Below the pieces are notes generated by a model. That model did not search any database, had not been told where the DNA came from, and was given only the letters and a program-made list of their open reading frames with translations. A stretch of DNA of 64,000 nucleotides. Origin: Whitmania pigra. Its lineage: Eukaryota > Annelida > Clitellata > Hirudinida > Haemopidae. The stretch lies in NCBI GenBank assembly GCA_021613335.1, contig JAJTWR010000239.1, forward strand, positions 561,001-625,000. Reading direction: 5' to 3'. Positions 47,033-60,740 of the stretch are shown here, one piece after another (position 1 is the first letter of the stretch; every line of letters begins with the position of its first letter). Both the position numbers and the translations under genes were made by a program.

Positions 47033-48533
47033 CAGTGGCGTAACAACTGTTCTTGCCCCCCCCCGCCGCAGTTGATGAAGACATAGAGAAAAAAAGAGTT
47101 GTTTGCCGAAAGTTAGAGATTGAAGTATTTTATGAAACGATAAAATCGATGGTCCATTTCAACTTTTGAGCTTCACACAGGATTCTGCCACTAATATTGT
47201 GATCTTGCTGCATATCTTCCTAGCTCAGGCTATTAGAGATGCCAGATGAAAAGGATCTTTCTCCAAACTTAAGTTAATAAAAAACTCTCTTCGATCATCG
47301 ATGAGCCAGTCAAGGTTTGTCAGTCCTCTCTCTAGAGAGGGAACTTGCCGATGGACTGAATTTTGAAACTGTTGCAAAAAAAGTGAATAAAGTAGGGAGA
47401 GTTTGTTTCTTGTTACTCCGCCTTGGAGCTCCGACAGGGATCTTCAGAAGAGTTTCCCCAATCTTCAAACGTTTCGGCCCTTTAAATCTCCTTACGTTTT
47501 CGGGGAGCGGGTCGCATCCGGCGATCAGCCGGATGTCCCTGTCGGTTTTGTCTTTCTGGACTCAACATTTACCGCCGACTATGAGAAGCTCTCGTTGGTC
47601 TTGCTATGCCGGTCTTATGCCTGGACTGGAGCGACTGCGAAAGCTCTCAATGGATTCTTCATATGCTACCTGCTTTTTAACTTCTAACTTCGGCTATCGA
47701 GGCTCTCATTGACCTTGTTATGTCGATCGCCTCCATTCCAGTTGCTTACAGCGTGAATGCTCTCAGTGGCTTCTTCACACCTTGTACTTAGTATATGCAA
47801 ACTATGCCTTATAATTTTTTTGTAGCGGAAGCGGTTTTGTCCGCAGTTTGCATTGCTTTGCGAGTCCGCGTTCGCCCCATTTCTCCCGACAATAACTTGT
47901 CTCTGTGCCAATGATTTGGCCACGTCGTTCGGTGGATCATTCATACCGGAGACCGACAGCTTTCCTGCAGTGGCCTCTTAAGACTTATTATGGCTCCTCG
48001 TGTGCCAGATTCAGAATGAAGCTGCTTCTGCAGCCTCAGACATCATTGTCATAACCTTTGTTCTCTCTCGGCTTGACAATCCAATCTTGATGAGGAAAGT
48101 GTAAGTCGACCTGCCGACTACGCCACTTGCCCCAACATCGATGAGGAAGAGGTCTGTTCGATATCCTTTCGCTTCCAGGTCCATCGACAATCTGCATACT
48201 TATCCGCTTTGAGCGCGTTGCTATAGCCTGTTCTCCCATGGTACCGTCAGCTCCACCAGAATGAGTGCATCCGTTGACGGCGATTCGAGCAAATCCGGCC
48301 TCTTGGCACTTTCTATCAGCAACTGGGAGTAATGCCTCATCCCTTATAGGTCAGCTGCGACATCTCTTTTTGCAGAGGTGTGCGAAGCCCTCGCATAAGA
48401 AATAAATCTTTCGCTAATTTGTAAATTTTTAACCGATTTGATTGTACAAATAATTGAGAGCTTTTCGAAAACTTGAAGGTTAACGGATTATTAACAGCTA
48501 AGAGGGGGGACAAGAACAGTTGGTACGCCACTG
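47033..48533. mobile_element. hAT-like DNA element with terminal inverted repeats
   Basis: The left end CAGTGGCGTAACAACTGTTC and the right end GAACAGTTGGTACGCCACTG are inverted repeats of about 28 bp. The interior matches the 1495-2950 insertion and, in inverted orientation, parts of the 57926-58668 element. Flanking 8 bp (GTTCGATA / GTTTTTAT) do not form a convincing target duplication. No intact transposase frame was seen. The frames at 47317-47712 and 47684-47944 are open, but I do not recognise them. Confidence 0.72.
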
Positions 48534-50751
48534 GTTTTTATTAACCTAAGTTTGGCGAATGAGCTCACAGCTAGCAATAATAATAGCTTGATAATTATTT
48601 AGATCGATAATTTATTTTTCACCTTCTCTGCCAAAATGTCTCCATGTTGACCTTCTGGTGATAGACAAGAAGCAGGGACATCGTTTCATCTTTTTCCTAA
48701 GGGGGGCAACAACTTGCTTAACTTTTAAGAAATGTTCACGTAGCACAGGTTTAGTGAATTGGCCAAAAATGTAACATTTCTAATAAATTCAGTTTATTTC
48801 CCTTGCCTCGTTCTTCATCATGGATGTTTTTCCGGTGACCAAGTAGTGCAGTGGCATAGGAAATGATTTTAATGAAACTTCGGGACATATGTACCTCCAG
48901 CCACCGCCACCTAGCTACGCCATTGCGCCTACAAAAAGATTAATCAAATAATTCTTAAACTAATAATGATAATCTCTGCTATAATGGAATAAAACAATGA
49001 TTAACCTAAACAATCTAATGTCTAATGAAACGCACACACGCTTGCTATACATCATCTTATTAGCGAATATGGGAATCATGTCTGTTGTCTTCAACCCAAC
49101 CAGGACAACTGGAGAGATGCCTGACTTGCCCAGCAACAATAACCATGATCACTAAGACGTCAAATCCGACAATTATCTCTTGCCAGGATTCAGGTCCTAT
49201 TGAAGAAAGAATTCATCTGCTTTCTGTCCCAAACCTTCACGACACAGAATCATGAAGAGCACTGGCAGATGCAGAATTGAATTTTGGAGTATTACAAAAC
49301 GGTCAGATCAAATGAACTCAGTAAAGACTCAGTAGTGAATCAAAGTATCTAAAAAAAAAATATATTCTGACACAACAAACAGTGGTATATATAATACAAA
49401 ATAATGGTTAGATATAACAAATATTTGAGAAAATATTGCCCTTTCTAAGTTATCATCCTCACCGTACTTTTAAAACATTTGGATTTTTTCGAAAATCTGC
49501 CAAACATAATGTGTCATAACCATTGTTATAAATGAGAGCAATTATTTCAAGCTACTTCTTTGACTAACATTATTAAATAATTTACAGATAAATATTTCGT
49601 GATTCATTGTTTTTGAGGAATGTAACTCAGAAATTTCAATGATGCTGTTTATCTCGAAAGGTGTTTCATTAATTTTTTGTTATACTTCTAAGATTGGCTT
49701 AAAACAAAAGCAATTAGAAAAAGTAATCTGATTTTTAATTAAATAAATTGACCTAGAAAAACGAGGCTTGGACCATGGGATTGGACTATAGGGGGTATGG
49801 GTCGACTATGGTTGGACCTTAGAGAAATCATGCCCCTCTATGGTCGACCCCAGGCATGTCAAACTAGCGACGCAAACGCAAAAAAAAGATCAAGATAATA
49901 TTCCTTGGATTTTTCTTCTCGTTTTGACCGCTCATGTCCAAAATATCATCCATATTGGCACATAATATTCCACAAAAAAGGATTAAATGTTAAACTAACT
50001 GATAACCGAGTTTTTCCTAAGCCTAGCACCAATATTCGACCTGTGGAGAACATTTTTCAAGTGCCTGGTTAAATCGTATCTTATCTAATACGTACACCAA
50101 ACTCTAAAGTAAGATTCCACGCAACATAATTTTCCAAGTGATAATATCTCCTATAGTTATTTCTAACTTCATCTCACCATAACTACATCGCATTGATTTC
50201 ATTCCTCCCATTTTTCGCACTCTTCCATTCAAAGATGCCTTAAAAGATCAACTAAGTAAAATTAACCAAACTAACAATTGTGCCAAATTCAAATAAGAAT
50301 AAATAAAATAAAGAGTAATTAGTTTATAATTTTATTTAACATTTTTTAGACAACTCGGCTTCGTTGTTAGCCAATAGGAATTCTTTCAAAAATTCTGATG
50401 ACATCCTGAACAAACACATGATGTAGAAAACAAATACGGTGAATGGTCGACACAAAAGTGGAATCCAAGAACAGAAAAATGGTGAACAACACCTCAAAAG
50501 TCGAATGATTCAAATGACGTAGTTACTCAGCAGTACTCGAATATTGAATAAACGTTTAAACTAATTATTAATAAACGTTTAAACTAATTATTAATTAAAT
50601 AAACTAAAACCGAATACAATTCATTGAACACAAAATCAACTCCGGCCAACAGGTTCGAAATTCGACTGCAGAGAAAAGACAAAATTTCATCCTGCATTCA
50701 ACGTCATCGAATCAGAGAACCCTTCCGAGAGATGTTCAACAGAATGCTACT
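48534..50751. other. Intergenic between hAT-like element and NT5C2
   Basis: This contains a ~77 bp mini-element at 48849-48925 with CAGTGGCATAGG / CCTAGCTACGCCATTG ends, and an imperfect palindrome around 49795-49855 (GGGTCGACTATGG ... CTATGGTCGACCC). A direct duplication of TAAACGTTTAAACTAATTAT lies near 50550-50600. No gene recognised. Confidence 0.5.
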
Positions 50752-53720
50752 TTAATTCTGAACATTTTCAGCCTGAAGGGATTCCTCGTCCCCTTCGTCG
50801 AAGTCGTCTTCGTCGTGGTGGTGAGTCACAGCAGCGGGAGTTTCGGCTCTCAGGTGGGGCACGGTGATCGAGGTTTCTCTGGCCAGAATGGCTTTGTGGT
50901 CTACAAGATCTCTTGCCCTGCCCAGACCATCGTCATCTTCCGAGTTGATCGTTTCGTCGACGGTGTGCTCCACTGTAGACTCGTGTGGCATCTGTAATGC
51001 AGTAATGTCAATTAACTTTTACACATTTGGAAATTATCTCATAATAATTGGTAGGATCTGTATCTGTAAAATGAATAAAACGTAATGACGTAAACCTAGT
51101 CAATGTAACTAAAATCATTAGTTCCTTAAATTCAAATGAAGGCAACATGATGGCAAGTAAAACAAAATCACAAAATAAGAGATGCAATGTGAGATGTTAC
51201 TAATGACGACGACAACGATGACATAAGAATACAATGTAAAACCCACCAGCATGGATGGAGCTTTGAACATGTAGCAGAATGGATAATAAATGAGGTTAAG
51301 AAAGGTGGCTGCATACAGGTCCGCATATCTCATCACCTGACTTGCAAAGAAGGTGAGTCTGGACCCTGACAAAAGACAGGCAATTAAAAATGGAAACAAT
51401 TAAGTATTTTTCACATACAACTAGTGCTTATATAAATACATTATATAAATCAAATACAAGGAATGCTCGCTGATATGTCAGAGCATAAGAACGATGTAAC
51501 GTAGTTATACAAATTTAAGGATGCGAACTATTAAAATTTTCTTGATCAACTAATCGAAATTTATTTCAATCGATTAATTATTGTTATATTTAAAAATTAG
51601 ATATTAAGTCATCAAATACCAACCAGATCTAAAGAGGCTACCATAAATACCATAAGAGAGATCCATCTCGTGAGTCACTTCCTTCAAACATAAAGATATC
51701 TTTAAGTGCGTGCAATCCAATGACGACTTGTAAAACCACTTAACAAGTGAATAAATTAATCATTTCTATAGAACTACTGATAACTTATGATATTTGTAAG
51801 AGCTGTGCTACAAAATAAGGAAGAGGTAGGCAGATTGAAACTACTGAACCAACAATCCAGCTTGCAAAAGTAGACAAAACTAAATTTGTGAATGAGCCAG
51901 AAATTGGTTTGCAAAACAGAAGATAATTGTATATTAAAGATAATTATAAATACTCTGATGGCTTCCTGTAGAGTGGTGATGTCGGGCTTGACGAGGGATG
52001 CACTGTCCAAGTTCTTGTACATGTTGCTCAGCAGGACGTCGAGGTTCTGAAGGCGATTGAAGAGGGTCTTCTTTCGCGTCCAAACGCGCAGCTCGTGCGA
52101 CAGCTCCGGAATGACCAGGAAGGTCCTCCATCCTTGGATCTTCTTCGATTTCAAGATGTCGCCGAAGATGTGATCGCCGATGTACAAAACGTCCTTGCCA
52201 TTGGCACCGATCAAACTCGAGAATACGTCACAGCAACCTGTAGGTAAGATCAAGTGGTTATGTGGTCATTCTAAAGAAAAACTCAAGTCAGAGAGAAAAA
52301 ATTTGAACACAATTGTGAATATGAATGCGATCGAACCTCCAGAATAAATCTGATCGGCTTCGAGGGGTCCAGTGTAGTTACCAATCTTTCGAGCTCCCGT
52401 TTTCTAAAAACAAGTTTCTTACTTAGTGCATGGCAAGTAAGAATTGAGGATGATAAATCATTGTTGTTATTATTATTATTTACTATTATCGTGACATCTC
52501 AGGCAAACCTTGTCAACTTGTCGGAGTGTGGTTCCTTCTGCAAAGAAGTAGGGTTTCTTGCCTTCAACGACAATGCAATCGAAGTAAGATTCCCAGGTTC
52601 TTAGTGGACAATCCAACAAGTAAGACATAATTCTCTGTAAGTCATAAAACAATTTGAACTTGTGACCGGCGATGCAGGATATCAATTATCCCACATAATG
52701 GACATAAACATCGAATGAGCACATCTGCTAAAAATCATATCAATGAATAAAATTTCAAGGCATAAGAGGTGAGGAGAGGTGAGGCTTATCAGGGATAAGT
52801 TGATGAAACCACTTAGTTATTCAAACGTTGAGTGGCTCTTCTGTTATCAAAGAGATTAATAAATAAATAAAGGACAAGAGTTTCAAAAGTGAGAACAATT
52901 TTAATGATGTCATTGATGATGATGATAATGATGGTAACAATGACAATGATGGTGTTGATGATGATGATAATGGTGGTAACAATGACAATGATGGTGTTGA
53001 TGATGATGATGATAATGATGGTAACAATGACAATGACGACTGAAACATTCAAATTAATCCAACTACATCTTTCAAAACCTAAATACTAATGCACATAGAA
53101 GTTATATTTCATAGAAACCAGTATTCAAGGGGCAGTAAAGCATGAGCTACATGCAGCTTGTGACAGATGTGCTCAGCATAGTGACTTAAAAACATTGGCT
53201 CATTTCTTCTGACTCATAACCTCGAGGCATTCTAGTGACTGTCATAAAGTGATGCATTCTTGATTCTAGGCTCTGAGAAGGATTTGGATGTTAGACGAGC
53301 AACTTAAGGGACGTGCAGACAGAAGCACTCTGCAATAGTCTGAGTAGCACTCAGACATTCAAAGAGACAATGCAGTCTGAGTAAGCAGGCCATGGTTCAA
53401 CAGATAAGCCATACAATGCCATACCATGCCACACAATGCCATTGCACGGCCATTAGTAAGGTGCTAGGGAAGTACAGGCTGCTGTTTATCAAAATGTCCC
53501 TCAATTGGGTGAGGAAGCAATTTATGATTCCAAGTACAAGTAAAATCAAAATGAACAATGGGATTAAATATGTTAATCGTTATTAATGATTTTATTGAGA
53601 CATGGTATCATCATCACAACTTGAGATGAAATTTGCAAGCAAGACTTACACTTGTATAGGTATAATCACTGTTTGTCAGGAGAAACACTTTGGCACCGAA
53701 CTGCTTCATCCTGAAATCAG

Positions 53721-53762
<42 letters not shown>

Positions 53763-56007
53763 CAACAACAACAACAGCGACGATGAATTAATGAGAGCAT
53801 CAAGCAACAATTGCGATTGAAATACCAGAAATTACGGCGAAAGGAATCAAAACAACCAACCGGTTTAAGATGATCGGTAGCCTGGAATCCTTGTGGACGT
53901 ACTCGTCCACAGATTCGATGATTATGGACTTCATATCTCCCTGGAATTTAATAATGATCGTAATCATCGGGGAAATAATCGGCCGACGCAGGTTGCGTAA
54001 ACTCTATAAAGCAATTACATGCAAGTGGATCCAATCGATGACATCTCTGCAATCCTGAAAGATGGATTTATAAGACATGAACAATTCCTTGCACTTGACT
54101 CCTGTTGGTTCACTGCAGTTAACAAAACAAACATTTTATGATGATGCCATGGCTACATCTATAATTAACAAGTAATTGAAGTAATTAGTTAATGCAATCA
54201 TTTAATTATCACAAAATTCATTTAATTACAATTTATTAGGTCGAATGGAATTTGTGAAGACGCCAATCGCAAGATGCCAATCGCAAGCGCACGTAAGCCG
54301 AAGCGTTTGCTGGAAGCAAAGGTTCTCGAAGCAACATTCCAATCAAATTGTTGTCGTGAAGAAAGAAAAACATACAATTAAACCATCGAACGAATGTCCA
54401 ACGATACGACATGATACGAACAAAAACCCATTCTCTTAGTAGAAACCCCAACATGCAAGTGAAGTCAATTAATTGCCTTAGGAGGGGAGGATAGCACACA
54501 GTGGATAAAAAACATCGAAGGTGTACGATACACCGCTGTAATTTATTTAGTAACTTATTCGTTCATCGACGGCACACGTCAATGCAGCAATTTGTGGGAA
54601 AGTGCAAAATTTGTAAAAGGAATTTTTCACTCTGTGAAACAAATTGTGAAAACTCTTCAACCAACCCTTCACTTGATCTGGATGATTGATCAAAGAGATA
54701 AACAAATATTAACAAAGCCATAAGTACTTCACAAAAAGTAACTGATTAATAATCATCATTCATTAATTCTATTTATTAGCCTTTTACACTACAGTTATGA
54801 AAATGAATTTCTACAACTTGTTGAGGTAACTATTACTACTACAATTATTATTGTTGTTGTCATTGTTGCTGTTGTTAAAATAACAAACATCGATAGCATT
54901 GGTCTGCATAAGTGAAGCTTTGGAAGGATGTCTGTGTTTTGTTTTCGATGTCTGCAGTGACTCATTGAAATCAATGGAAGCAAAATAGAAAGTCATCTTA
55001 CTGGGTGTATTCAGGTGAGTTGCTGAAGTAATCGATCAAGCAAGCCATCAGGTAAGTTTCTTAGGAGAAAAGAAAACGAGGTTATGGAAATATAAATATA
55101 AACAAATGGTTATGAAATATAAATATAAATAAATGGTTATGGAAATATAAATATGAATAAATGTAAATAATAATAACATTAATATACCTGGCAGGTTAAA
55201 GAGAGTGTTGAGAACGTAAATTCTACTCTCATCGAGTTGTGTGAATTTGTTCGGATACAAAGCTCTCATCTCCGACCTGTGATATTAAACAAAATTGTCG
55301 AGTGTTGTCAGAAAAGTAAGAAACAAGAAAGCTTAAAGCTTACGATTTCAAAACTTTGAATCCGTGGGTGCAAACCAGAAGATTTCCGTAGGCATCTACT
55401 TTCAATAAGTTTCCATACTTTGTATCAAACCACAGACCCCTAACATTGAGGAGATACGTAATTTTAAAGTATGATGAACGATAAAAACAATTTCATTAGC
55501 CTCTACTTTACTCACCTTACAGCAAACGTGGGATCATATTCAAATTCTTGAATAGCTTCAGGATAACCAATAGCTACAAGTCTCTTAACTGCAAGCTTGA
55601 AGCCAAGTGACTCCATTTGAGGAGATTTGTAAACTGTTTAAGAGATAAATTCAATCCAAGACTAGTTCCCTTATTATTTTAACAATTCAAATGCATTTCA
55701 CCTGCCAGTGTGTAATCCATATCAAATCCAAAGAATTTGATTTTCTCCAAATGCAAACTTCTGTTTACAAATATCCTAAATAAAGAAATGCCCTGTGAAA
55801 CTGAGATCTCCAAAACACTGTAATAATTAAATTAATAATAAACCTATGACTGGTCTCCCTCTTGTAGGTTTTACCAACTGTTAAGTCACCCATCCCTGTA
55901 CTGTTCAACAACTCAATGCTCATGCTCCTATATGAGGAAGGTGGCTTGCTATGCGTCGGCGACGAAGCATTGGAAGTAGCAGAATTAGCTTCTGATTGTG
56001 AACTCAT
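50752..56007 (-). CDS. NT5C2: Cytosolic purine 5'-nucleotidase (NT5C2)
   Basis: Fifteen exons on the minus strand: 56007-55844, 55775-55702, 55633-55516, 55439-55344, 55276-55188, 55059-55002, 54112-54019, 53940-53861, 53710-53650, 52634-52509, 52403-52337, 52237-51954, 51681-51624, 51365-51247 and 50991-50752. They sum to 1728 bp, 575 residues, every phase consistent (human protein 561). This is a HAD-fold phosphatase. Motif I is [10 protein letters not shown] (nucleophile Asp73, general acid Asp75), motif II is LLTNSD, and motif IV is [26 protein letters not shown] follows near the end, and the C-terminus is the acidic tail known in the family ([14 protein letters not shown]). The enzyme dephosphorylates IMP and GMP in the cytosol and helps set the purine nucleotide balance. 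A 20-30 residue Ser-rich N-terminal extension is present. It is divergent to GSS. Confidence 0.97.
52907..53040. repeat. GAT-rich minisatellite in NT5C2 intron
   Basis: About three copies of a ~45 bp unit built from GATGATGATAATGATGGTAA and CAATGACAATGATGGTGTT. It lies in the intron between exons 9 and 10 of NT5C2. The long Ile/Val- or Ser/Leu-rich frames over it are artefacts. Confidence 0.85.
53718..53775. repeat. (CAA)n microsatellite in NT5C2 intron
   Basis: About 18 CAA units with one interruption, just upstream (minus sense) of exon 9. It would read as polyglutamine on plus, but it is intronic. Confidence 0.9.
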
Positions 56008-57108
56008 CTCGACGGTACAGTTCCTTAATCAATTTAAACAAAGTGAACTTTTGACATGAGGTATGGTGGCACAAGAAATTTAAAATGGAATTTAAAATGT
56101 TGTATAACCACTATACAGGTCTAACAAATTTCATTGTTTCTATGGGAAAACCCTAACTCAGCAAAATAGATTTCAACAAAAAAAATAACACAGATCTTCA
56201 ATATCAAGTTGTCCAAACCCAAATTTAAGAAAAAATTGTTATGAACCAGAAACACCGTCACACAGCGTAGCACGAATTCATCTGCAATATTTACAAAAAT
56301 CCAATGGATCAAGCAGAATGTCTTGATCTAATAAAATTTTTATTTTAGTAAAATTTTTAATTTTTAACTTGCTCATATATCTTGAGTTCATTACCTTTAG
56401 TATGAGCTCGTTCTTGAGCTAGTAGATATGGTAGATTAGTCAATTTTTTTTTGTTTTTTAGATAAAAGTATTTTAGAAGATATACATTTTTCTTAATTGA
56501 AATTTGTGGCTAATTTTTAGAGTCGGTTTATTATGACATAGCAATTGTTTACTTGCTACTTTGGTTCCAATAACTTTTTAGGAGCTTTATTTATTCTGCT
56601 GGAAGTGGCAAATAAGTTAACCAGGATTTAAAGCAAATGGCATTGATTATTCTGGCGCATTATGTATTTCTATAAATAATGCTTGCAGTATGGTCATGAA
56701 ATGTGGAAAGCAAATTAGGCAGATTTTATAATAAGCAATGAAGAAGCGAAAGTCTTAGTTGGTTTTATGTTTTTGATAAATATTCTTTATTTTATAAATC
56801 GATCGCAAATTAATCTCAACCTTGCAGTGTTTGGACCTCGGCATTAATAAGCATCATAATACTGATATTGCTTTATGATTGTTAAGACCTTAAGATCTTA
56901 CGTTATGTCATGTTTTATGTAAGCTAATTAATGTTGATTTTTAAATATAATTTCCTTCATTGTCGCTTTTATTATGTTAAAGGCAAATTCGTGAATTTTT
57001 TTTTAAACATTAGGGTTGTGAGCAGCGTAAACAGTGCTTGCGCTTTGTGACCTGCAAAATTCGCCTTTGTCCAAAGGTCCGTTCTGTGAATTAGGGGCTA
57101 GAGTAAAC
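56008..57108. promoter_or_regulatory. Bidirectional spacer between NT5C2 and GSS
   Basis: This 1.1 kb separates the two start codons. It is AT-rich, with T-runs near 56440-56460 and 56997-57004. The ~100 bp before the GSS ATG is less AT-rich and probably holds its start site. No TATA box stands out, as is usual for housekeeping genes. Confidence 0.45.
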
Positions 57109-60100
57109 ATGGATGCGGTTTCAAAAAATATTTTAGGGGATATTTTGAAAGATAAAAGTATCGCCTCCACTTCAAAGGACATCGTTTCGACTCTGGGTAA
57201 TTATCATACAATTGAAATGTTATAATTACTCTAATTGTCCTGAGTTTATAAAATATTGATGCAACAAAAGGGTGTTTGGTGAGAAAAGTCGAAAACACCC
57301 AGTCAGAAGACAGCATACAACATGCTCCCTTTTCCCTGCTTCCAAGCCCATTTCCAAGGAACTGCTTTGAAGAAGCCCTTTCCATTCAGCAGGGAATTCA
57401 ACTGATGCTTCACAAAATAGCTCATGACCATGACTTTTTGTGGGATTGTCTGAAATCGTAAGCTGTCATTTGGCACATGTGCTTAGATTGTTACAACTTT
57501 GTTAGGGGAATCAAAAGAAAACTTGAAATAATTCAATGAGAATGATAATGCTAATCATGAGATACTTTTAAACAGTGTCGTAAAGGTCGATGACTACACA
57601 AGGAAGCTCTGGGAAATCTATGATTCTGTCTACAAGGAAGGATATCAACAAGTATTTATAAATATAATTAATAAATAATACTCGCTTTTAATTCCAACAT
57701 CTTAAAATCCTTTGTTCCTTTCAAGCCTTTGTGTCTTGCCATGGTTAGGTCAGATTACATGCTGCACGTAACGCAAAAGGCAAACCTAGGTACTGATGTG
57801 GATCAATATGTTAAGCTGCCACCAGACACTGCCCTCAAACAAGTTGAGATGAACACCATTTCTTCCAGTATGGGTGGATTGGCACAACAACTCCATCATT
57901 ACCACAGGTGAGCATGACTTCCATGCAGTGGCATACCAACTGTTCTTGCCACCCAGGGTGGTCATAATATTTGCCGCCCCCTCCTCATGGCTGTTAATAA
58001 TCCATTAAACTTCAAGTTTTCAAAAAGCTCTAAAATATTTTTATAATCAAATTGGTTAAAAATTTACAAAGTTAAAATTTTACAAATAAAAATTTATCCT
58101 TCCCATTTTTTCCGCATTTTTTTGTAATGGTTTCAAAATTCAGTCCATTGTCAAGTCCCCTCCTTATAGAAAGGACTGCCAAGTCTGTAAGCCTTGGCTG
58201 GCTCATCGATGATCGAAGAGTTTTTTAATAACGCTCTCACCTGGCAGCAAAAATAACCATTGTTAGGAAGATGTGCATCAGGATCACAATATTAGGGACA
58301 GAATCCCCGAGGCAGTATCTCTATATGAAGTTCAAAAGTTGAAAGGGGCCATCGATTTTATCGTTTCCCGAAGCTTCTACAAAATACTTTACTCTCTTAG
58401 TTTCGGCAAAGAGCTTTTATTTCTCTATGTCTTCATCAACTAAGCTGATTATAATTATCATCAAATGGATTTGACATTGTGAGAAAAGCGCATTTGTTTG
58501 AAGATCGTGAACTTGCTGAAGTCTGACTCTTCAATGGACACAACAAACACTGAGGAGAGGTGGTGGTTGTTTTTTTTATATTTTTTATGCACTCCTCAAA
58601 ATGCTGCCCATTGGTCCTTGCCGCCCAGGGCAGACCGCCCCTGCCTCACCTTCCTTGGTATGCCACTTCTTCCACGAGTAGCAATAGTTATCTTTTTGTT
58701 TAATTATTTAATAATTACCCTAAAATGATAATTTTATTATCTTTGTTAATTTTTTTTTAAATTAATATTTTCTTGCTTTTATTTTTAGGCTCATTACAGG
58801 CAAAATATTTGGAGCCCAGTATGTTGACAAGGTGGGAGTTGATGATGGATGGTGTTTCACTTGATTTTCTTTTGTTCTCTTGCTGCTTTTGTTGTTGTTG
58901 TTGTACATTTTACATATGTATTTGTCTAGGCATAATGCACTTTATAATAAATTTTGAATTCAGAAGAACCTTTCTAATCAGTCACATAACATTTGACTCT
59001 CTAAGAGTAATGGATTTTGAGTTGCAATTATTACATTAGTTGTTGTAATCCTTTCAAAAACATTTAGTTTCACAAATACAAAGGAGTTGTTTTATAATAT
59101 TAAGATTCCAGTGAATACAGCATGTGAGTGCTTAGCAGAAGGAATGGTCACTGCTTGGAAGGCATATGGAAATGAGAAGTATGTTGAAGATGATCTCATG
59201 AATATTATAATTTATGACATAATTTGAACTTTTTATTTGAGAATTGAATATTTCTTTCATTTCTTTGTTCAACATTATGCTACACAAAGGCTATATTCTG
59301 TCATGTTACATTCATTAATAGCATCTACAATATAAGTTTTAACTTAAATTTGCTAATTTGTACAAACAGAGCAGTCATCTTATTCCTGGTTTATGAAGTT
59401 GAGAGGAACATCTACGACCACAGACTCCTTGAAACTTCAGTCATGAAGCTCGAACCTCGAGCTCGACTCATCAGGAGGTCCATGCCGTATTTGCAGAAGC
59501 GTCTCAACTCGGACGACAAGAGGAAGCTTTGGGTGTGAGTTTTTTGCCCTGATTTGTATGAATGCTTTGAATATTTAATGCATGTAATGCACTTTATAAA
59601 TAATGCATTATTCTGAGAGATTTAAAGTTTAAATTATGTTATTGTTATGTTCCTTTGAAATGAAAATAAGAAAGAAATTGCAACACATTCTTTGCTGATC
59701 TTCAGAGATGGAGCAGAGGTGGCTGTGATTTACCAGAGGTGTTTGTACACTCCCACAGATTTTGTGAGCGAGGAAACTTGGAAATGCAGGCTGATGATGG
59801 AGAGATCAAAGGCCATTCTTTGCCCAAATGCAGGCTACCATTTGGCAGGGACAAAGAAGGTTCAACAGGTTCTTTCCAAGCCAGGTGTTCTTGAGAGATT
59901 TGTGGAAAATGTTGAGATGAGAGAAAAAATTAGAAAGACATTTATGAGGATGTGCAGTTTGGAGAAGGTAAATTGCTTTTCATATTTCCAGGGAATACAA
60001 ATTGCATTTATCAATTCTTGGGTTTATGAAATCTGACATAAATTCATTGCAATATTTTCATTTCAAAGGATGAAGAGGGAGACAAAGCAATTGATGAAGC

Positions 60101-60740
60101 AATCAAGAATTATGATAAATTTGTTCTCAAACCTCAGAGAGAAGGAGGAGGTACTTCCATTTAATCATTTTAATTCATTACAGCCTGTAATCTTTGAGTT
60201 GGAAATGATTAATCTGACCTTATAAGAGCTTGTGAAATTATTATGTGTTAATTCGAATGATAAAATTGTAAAATTCAGGAAACAATGTCTACGGTCAAGA
60301 CGTGGCCACTAAATTGAGTAGCATAAGAAAGACTGAGGAGAGGTTGTCTTACATCTTGATGGAGAGGATCAACACCATGGTTGTCAAGAATGTCCCTGTT
60401 AGGGCAAGTTCTGATGCCCCTCTTGAGCCTCTTTCCATGGTGTCAGAGCTTGGGGTGTTTGGAGTTCTTGTTGGGTGAGGAAACTTGCAATGTGCATTAA
60501 AATAAAATTTGTTAGTGAAGTAGCTTGTTATTCAGGATTTGTTACATGAAATTTTGTATTATTGGTTTAATTAATGAATTTGGTGATGAAGTTTTCCGTT
60601 TTAAATTAAAAAGGACCAAAGAAAACATCATGGTGAACAAGCAGGGGGGTTATCTACTCAGAACCAAGAAGGTTGGCACCGATGAGGGTGGTGTTGCTAC
60701 TGGTTATTCAGTGCTCGACAGCCCCTTTCTGGTTGAATAA
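57109..60740 (+). CDS. GSS: Glutathione synthetase
   Basis: Eleven exons: 57109-57196, 57271-57457, 57576-57651, 57726-57907, 58789-58851, 59068-59178, 59370-59534, 59706-59967, 60069-60150, 60279-60474 and 60614-60740. They total 1539 bp, 512 residues, in frame to the stop. Homology runs throughout: [56 protein letters not shown] and the ATP-grasp glycine-rich loop [24 protein letters not shown] and the C-terminal [20 protein letters not shown] follow. It joins gamma-glutamylcysteine and glycine with ATP to give glutathione in the cytosol. It is longer than human GSS (474); part of the extra lies around exons 5-6. The exon 5 donor is the least certain: 58851 keeps the phase, whereas the stronger-looking site after 58831 would not. 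Confidence 0.95.
57918..58676. mobile_element. hAT-like MITE in GSS intron 4
   Basis: The element runs from 57926 (CAGTGGCATACCAACTG) to 58668 (CCTTGGTATGCCACTT). It is flanked by 8 bp duplications CTTCCATG (57918-57925) and CTTCCACG (58669-58676). An 8 bp duplication and CAGTGGC ends fit the hAT superfamily. The interior at about 58130-58440 matches 47040-47330 in reverse orientation, so it is a relative of the 47 kb element. It starts only 18 bp after the GSS exon 4 donor. Confidence 0.8.

Noticed and set aside
52813..53089. Long Ile/Val-, Ser- and Met-rich open frames
   Set aside because: They are translations of the GAT-rich minisatellite inside an NT5C2 intron.
53602..53820. Polyglutamine open frame
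   Set aside because: A (CAA)n tract on the strand opposite NT5C2; it overlaps exon 9 in antisense and has no splice support.
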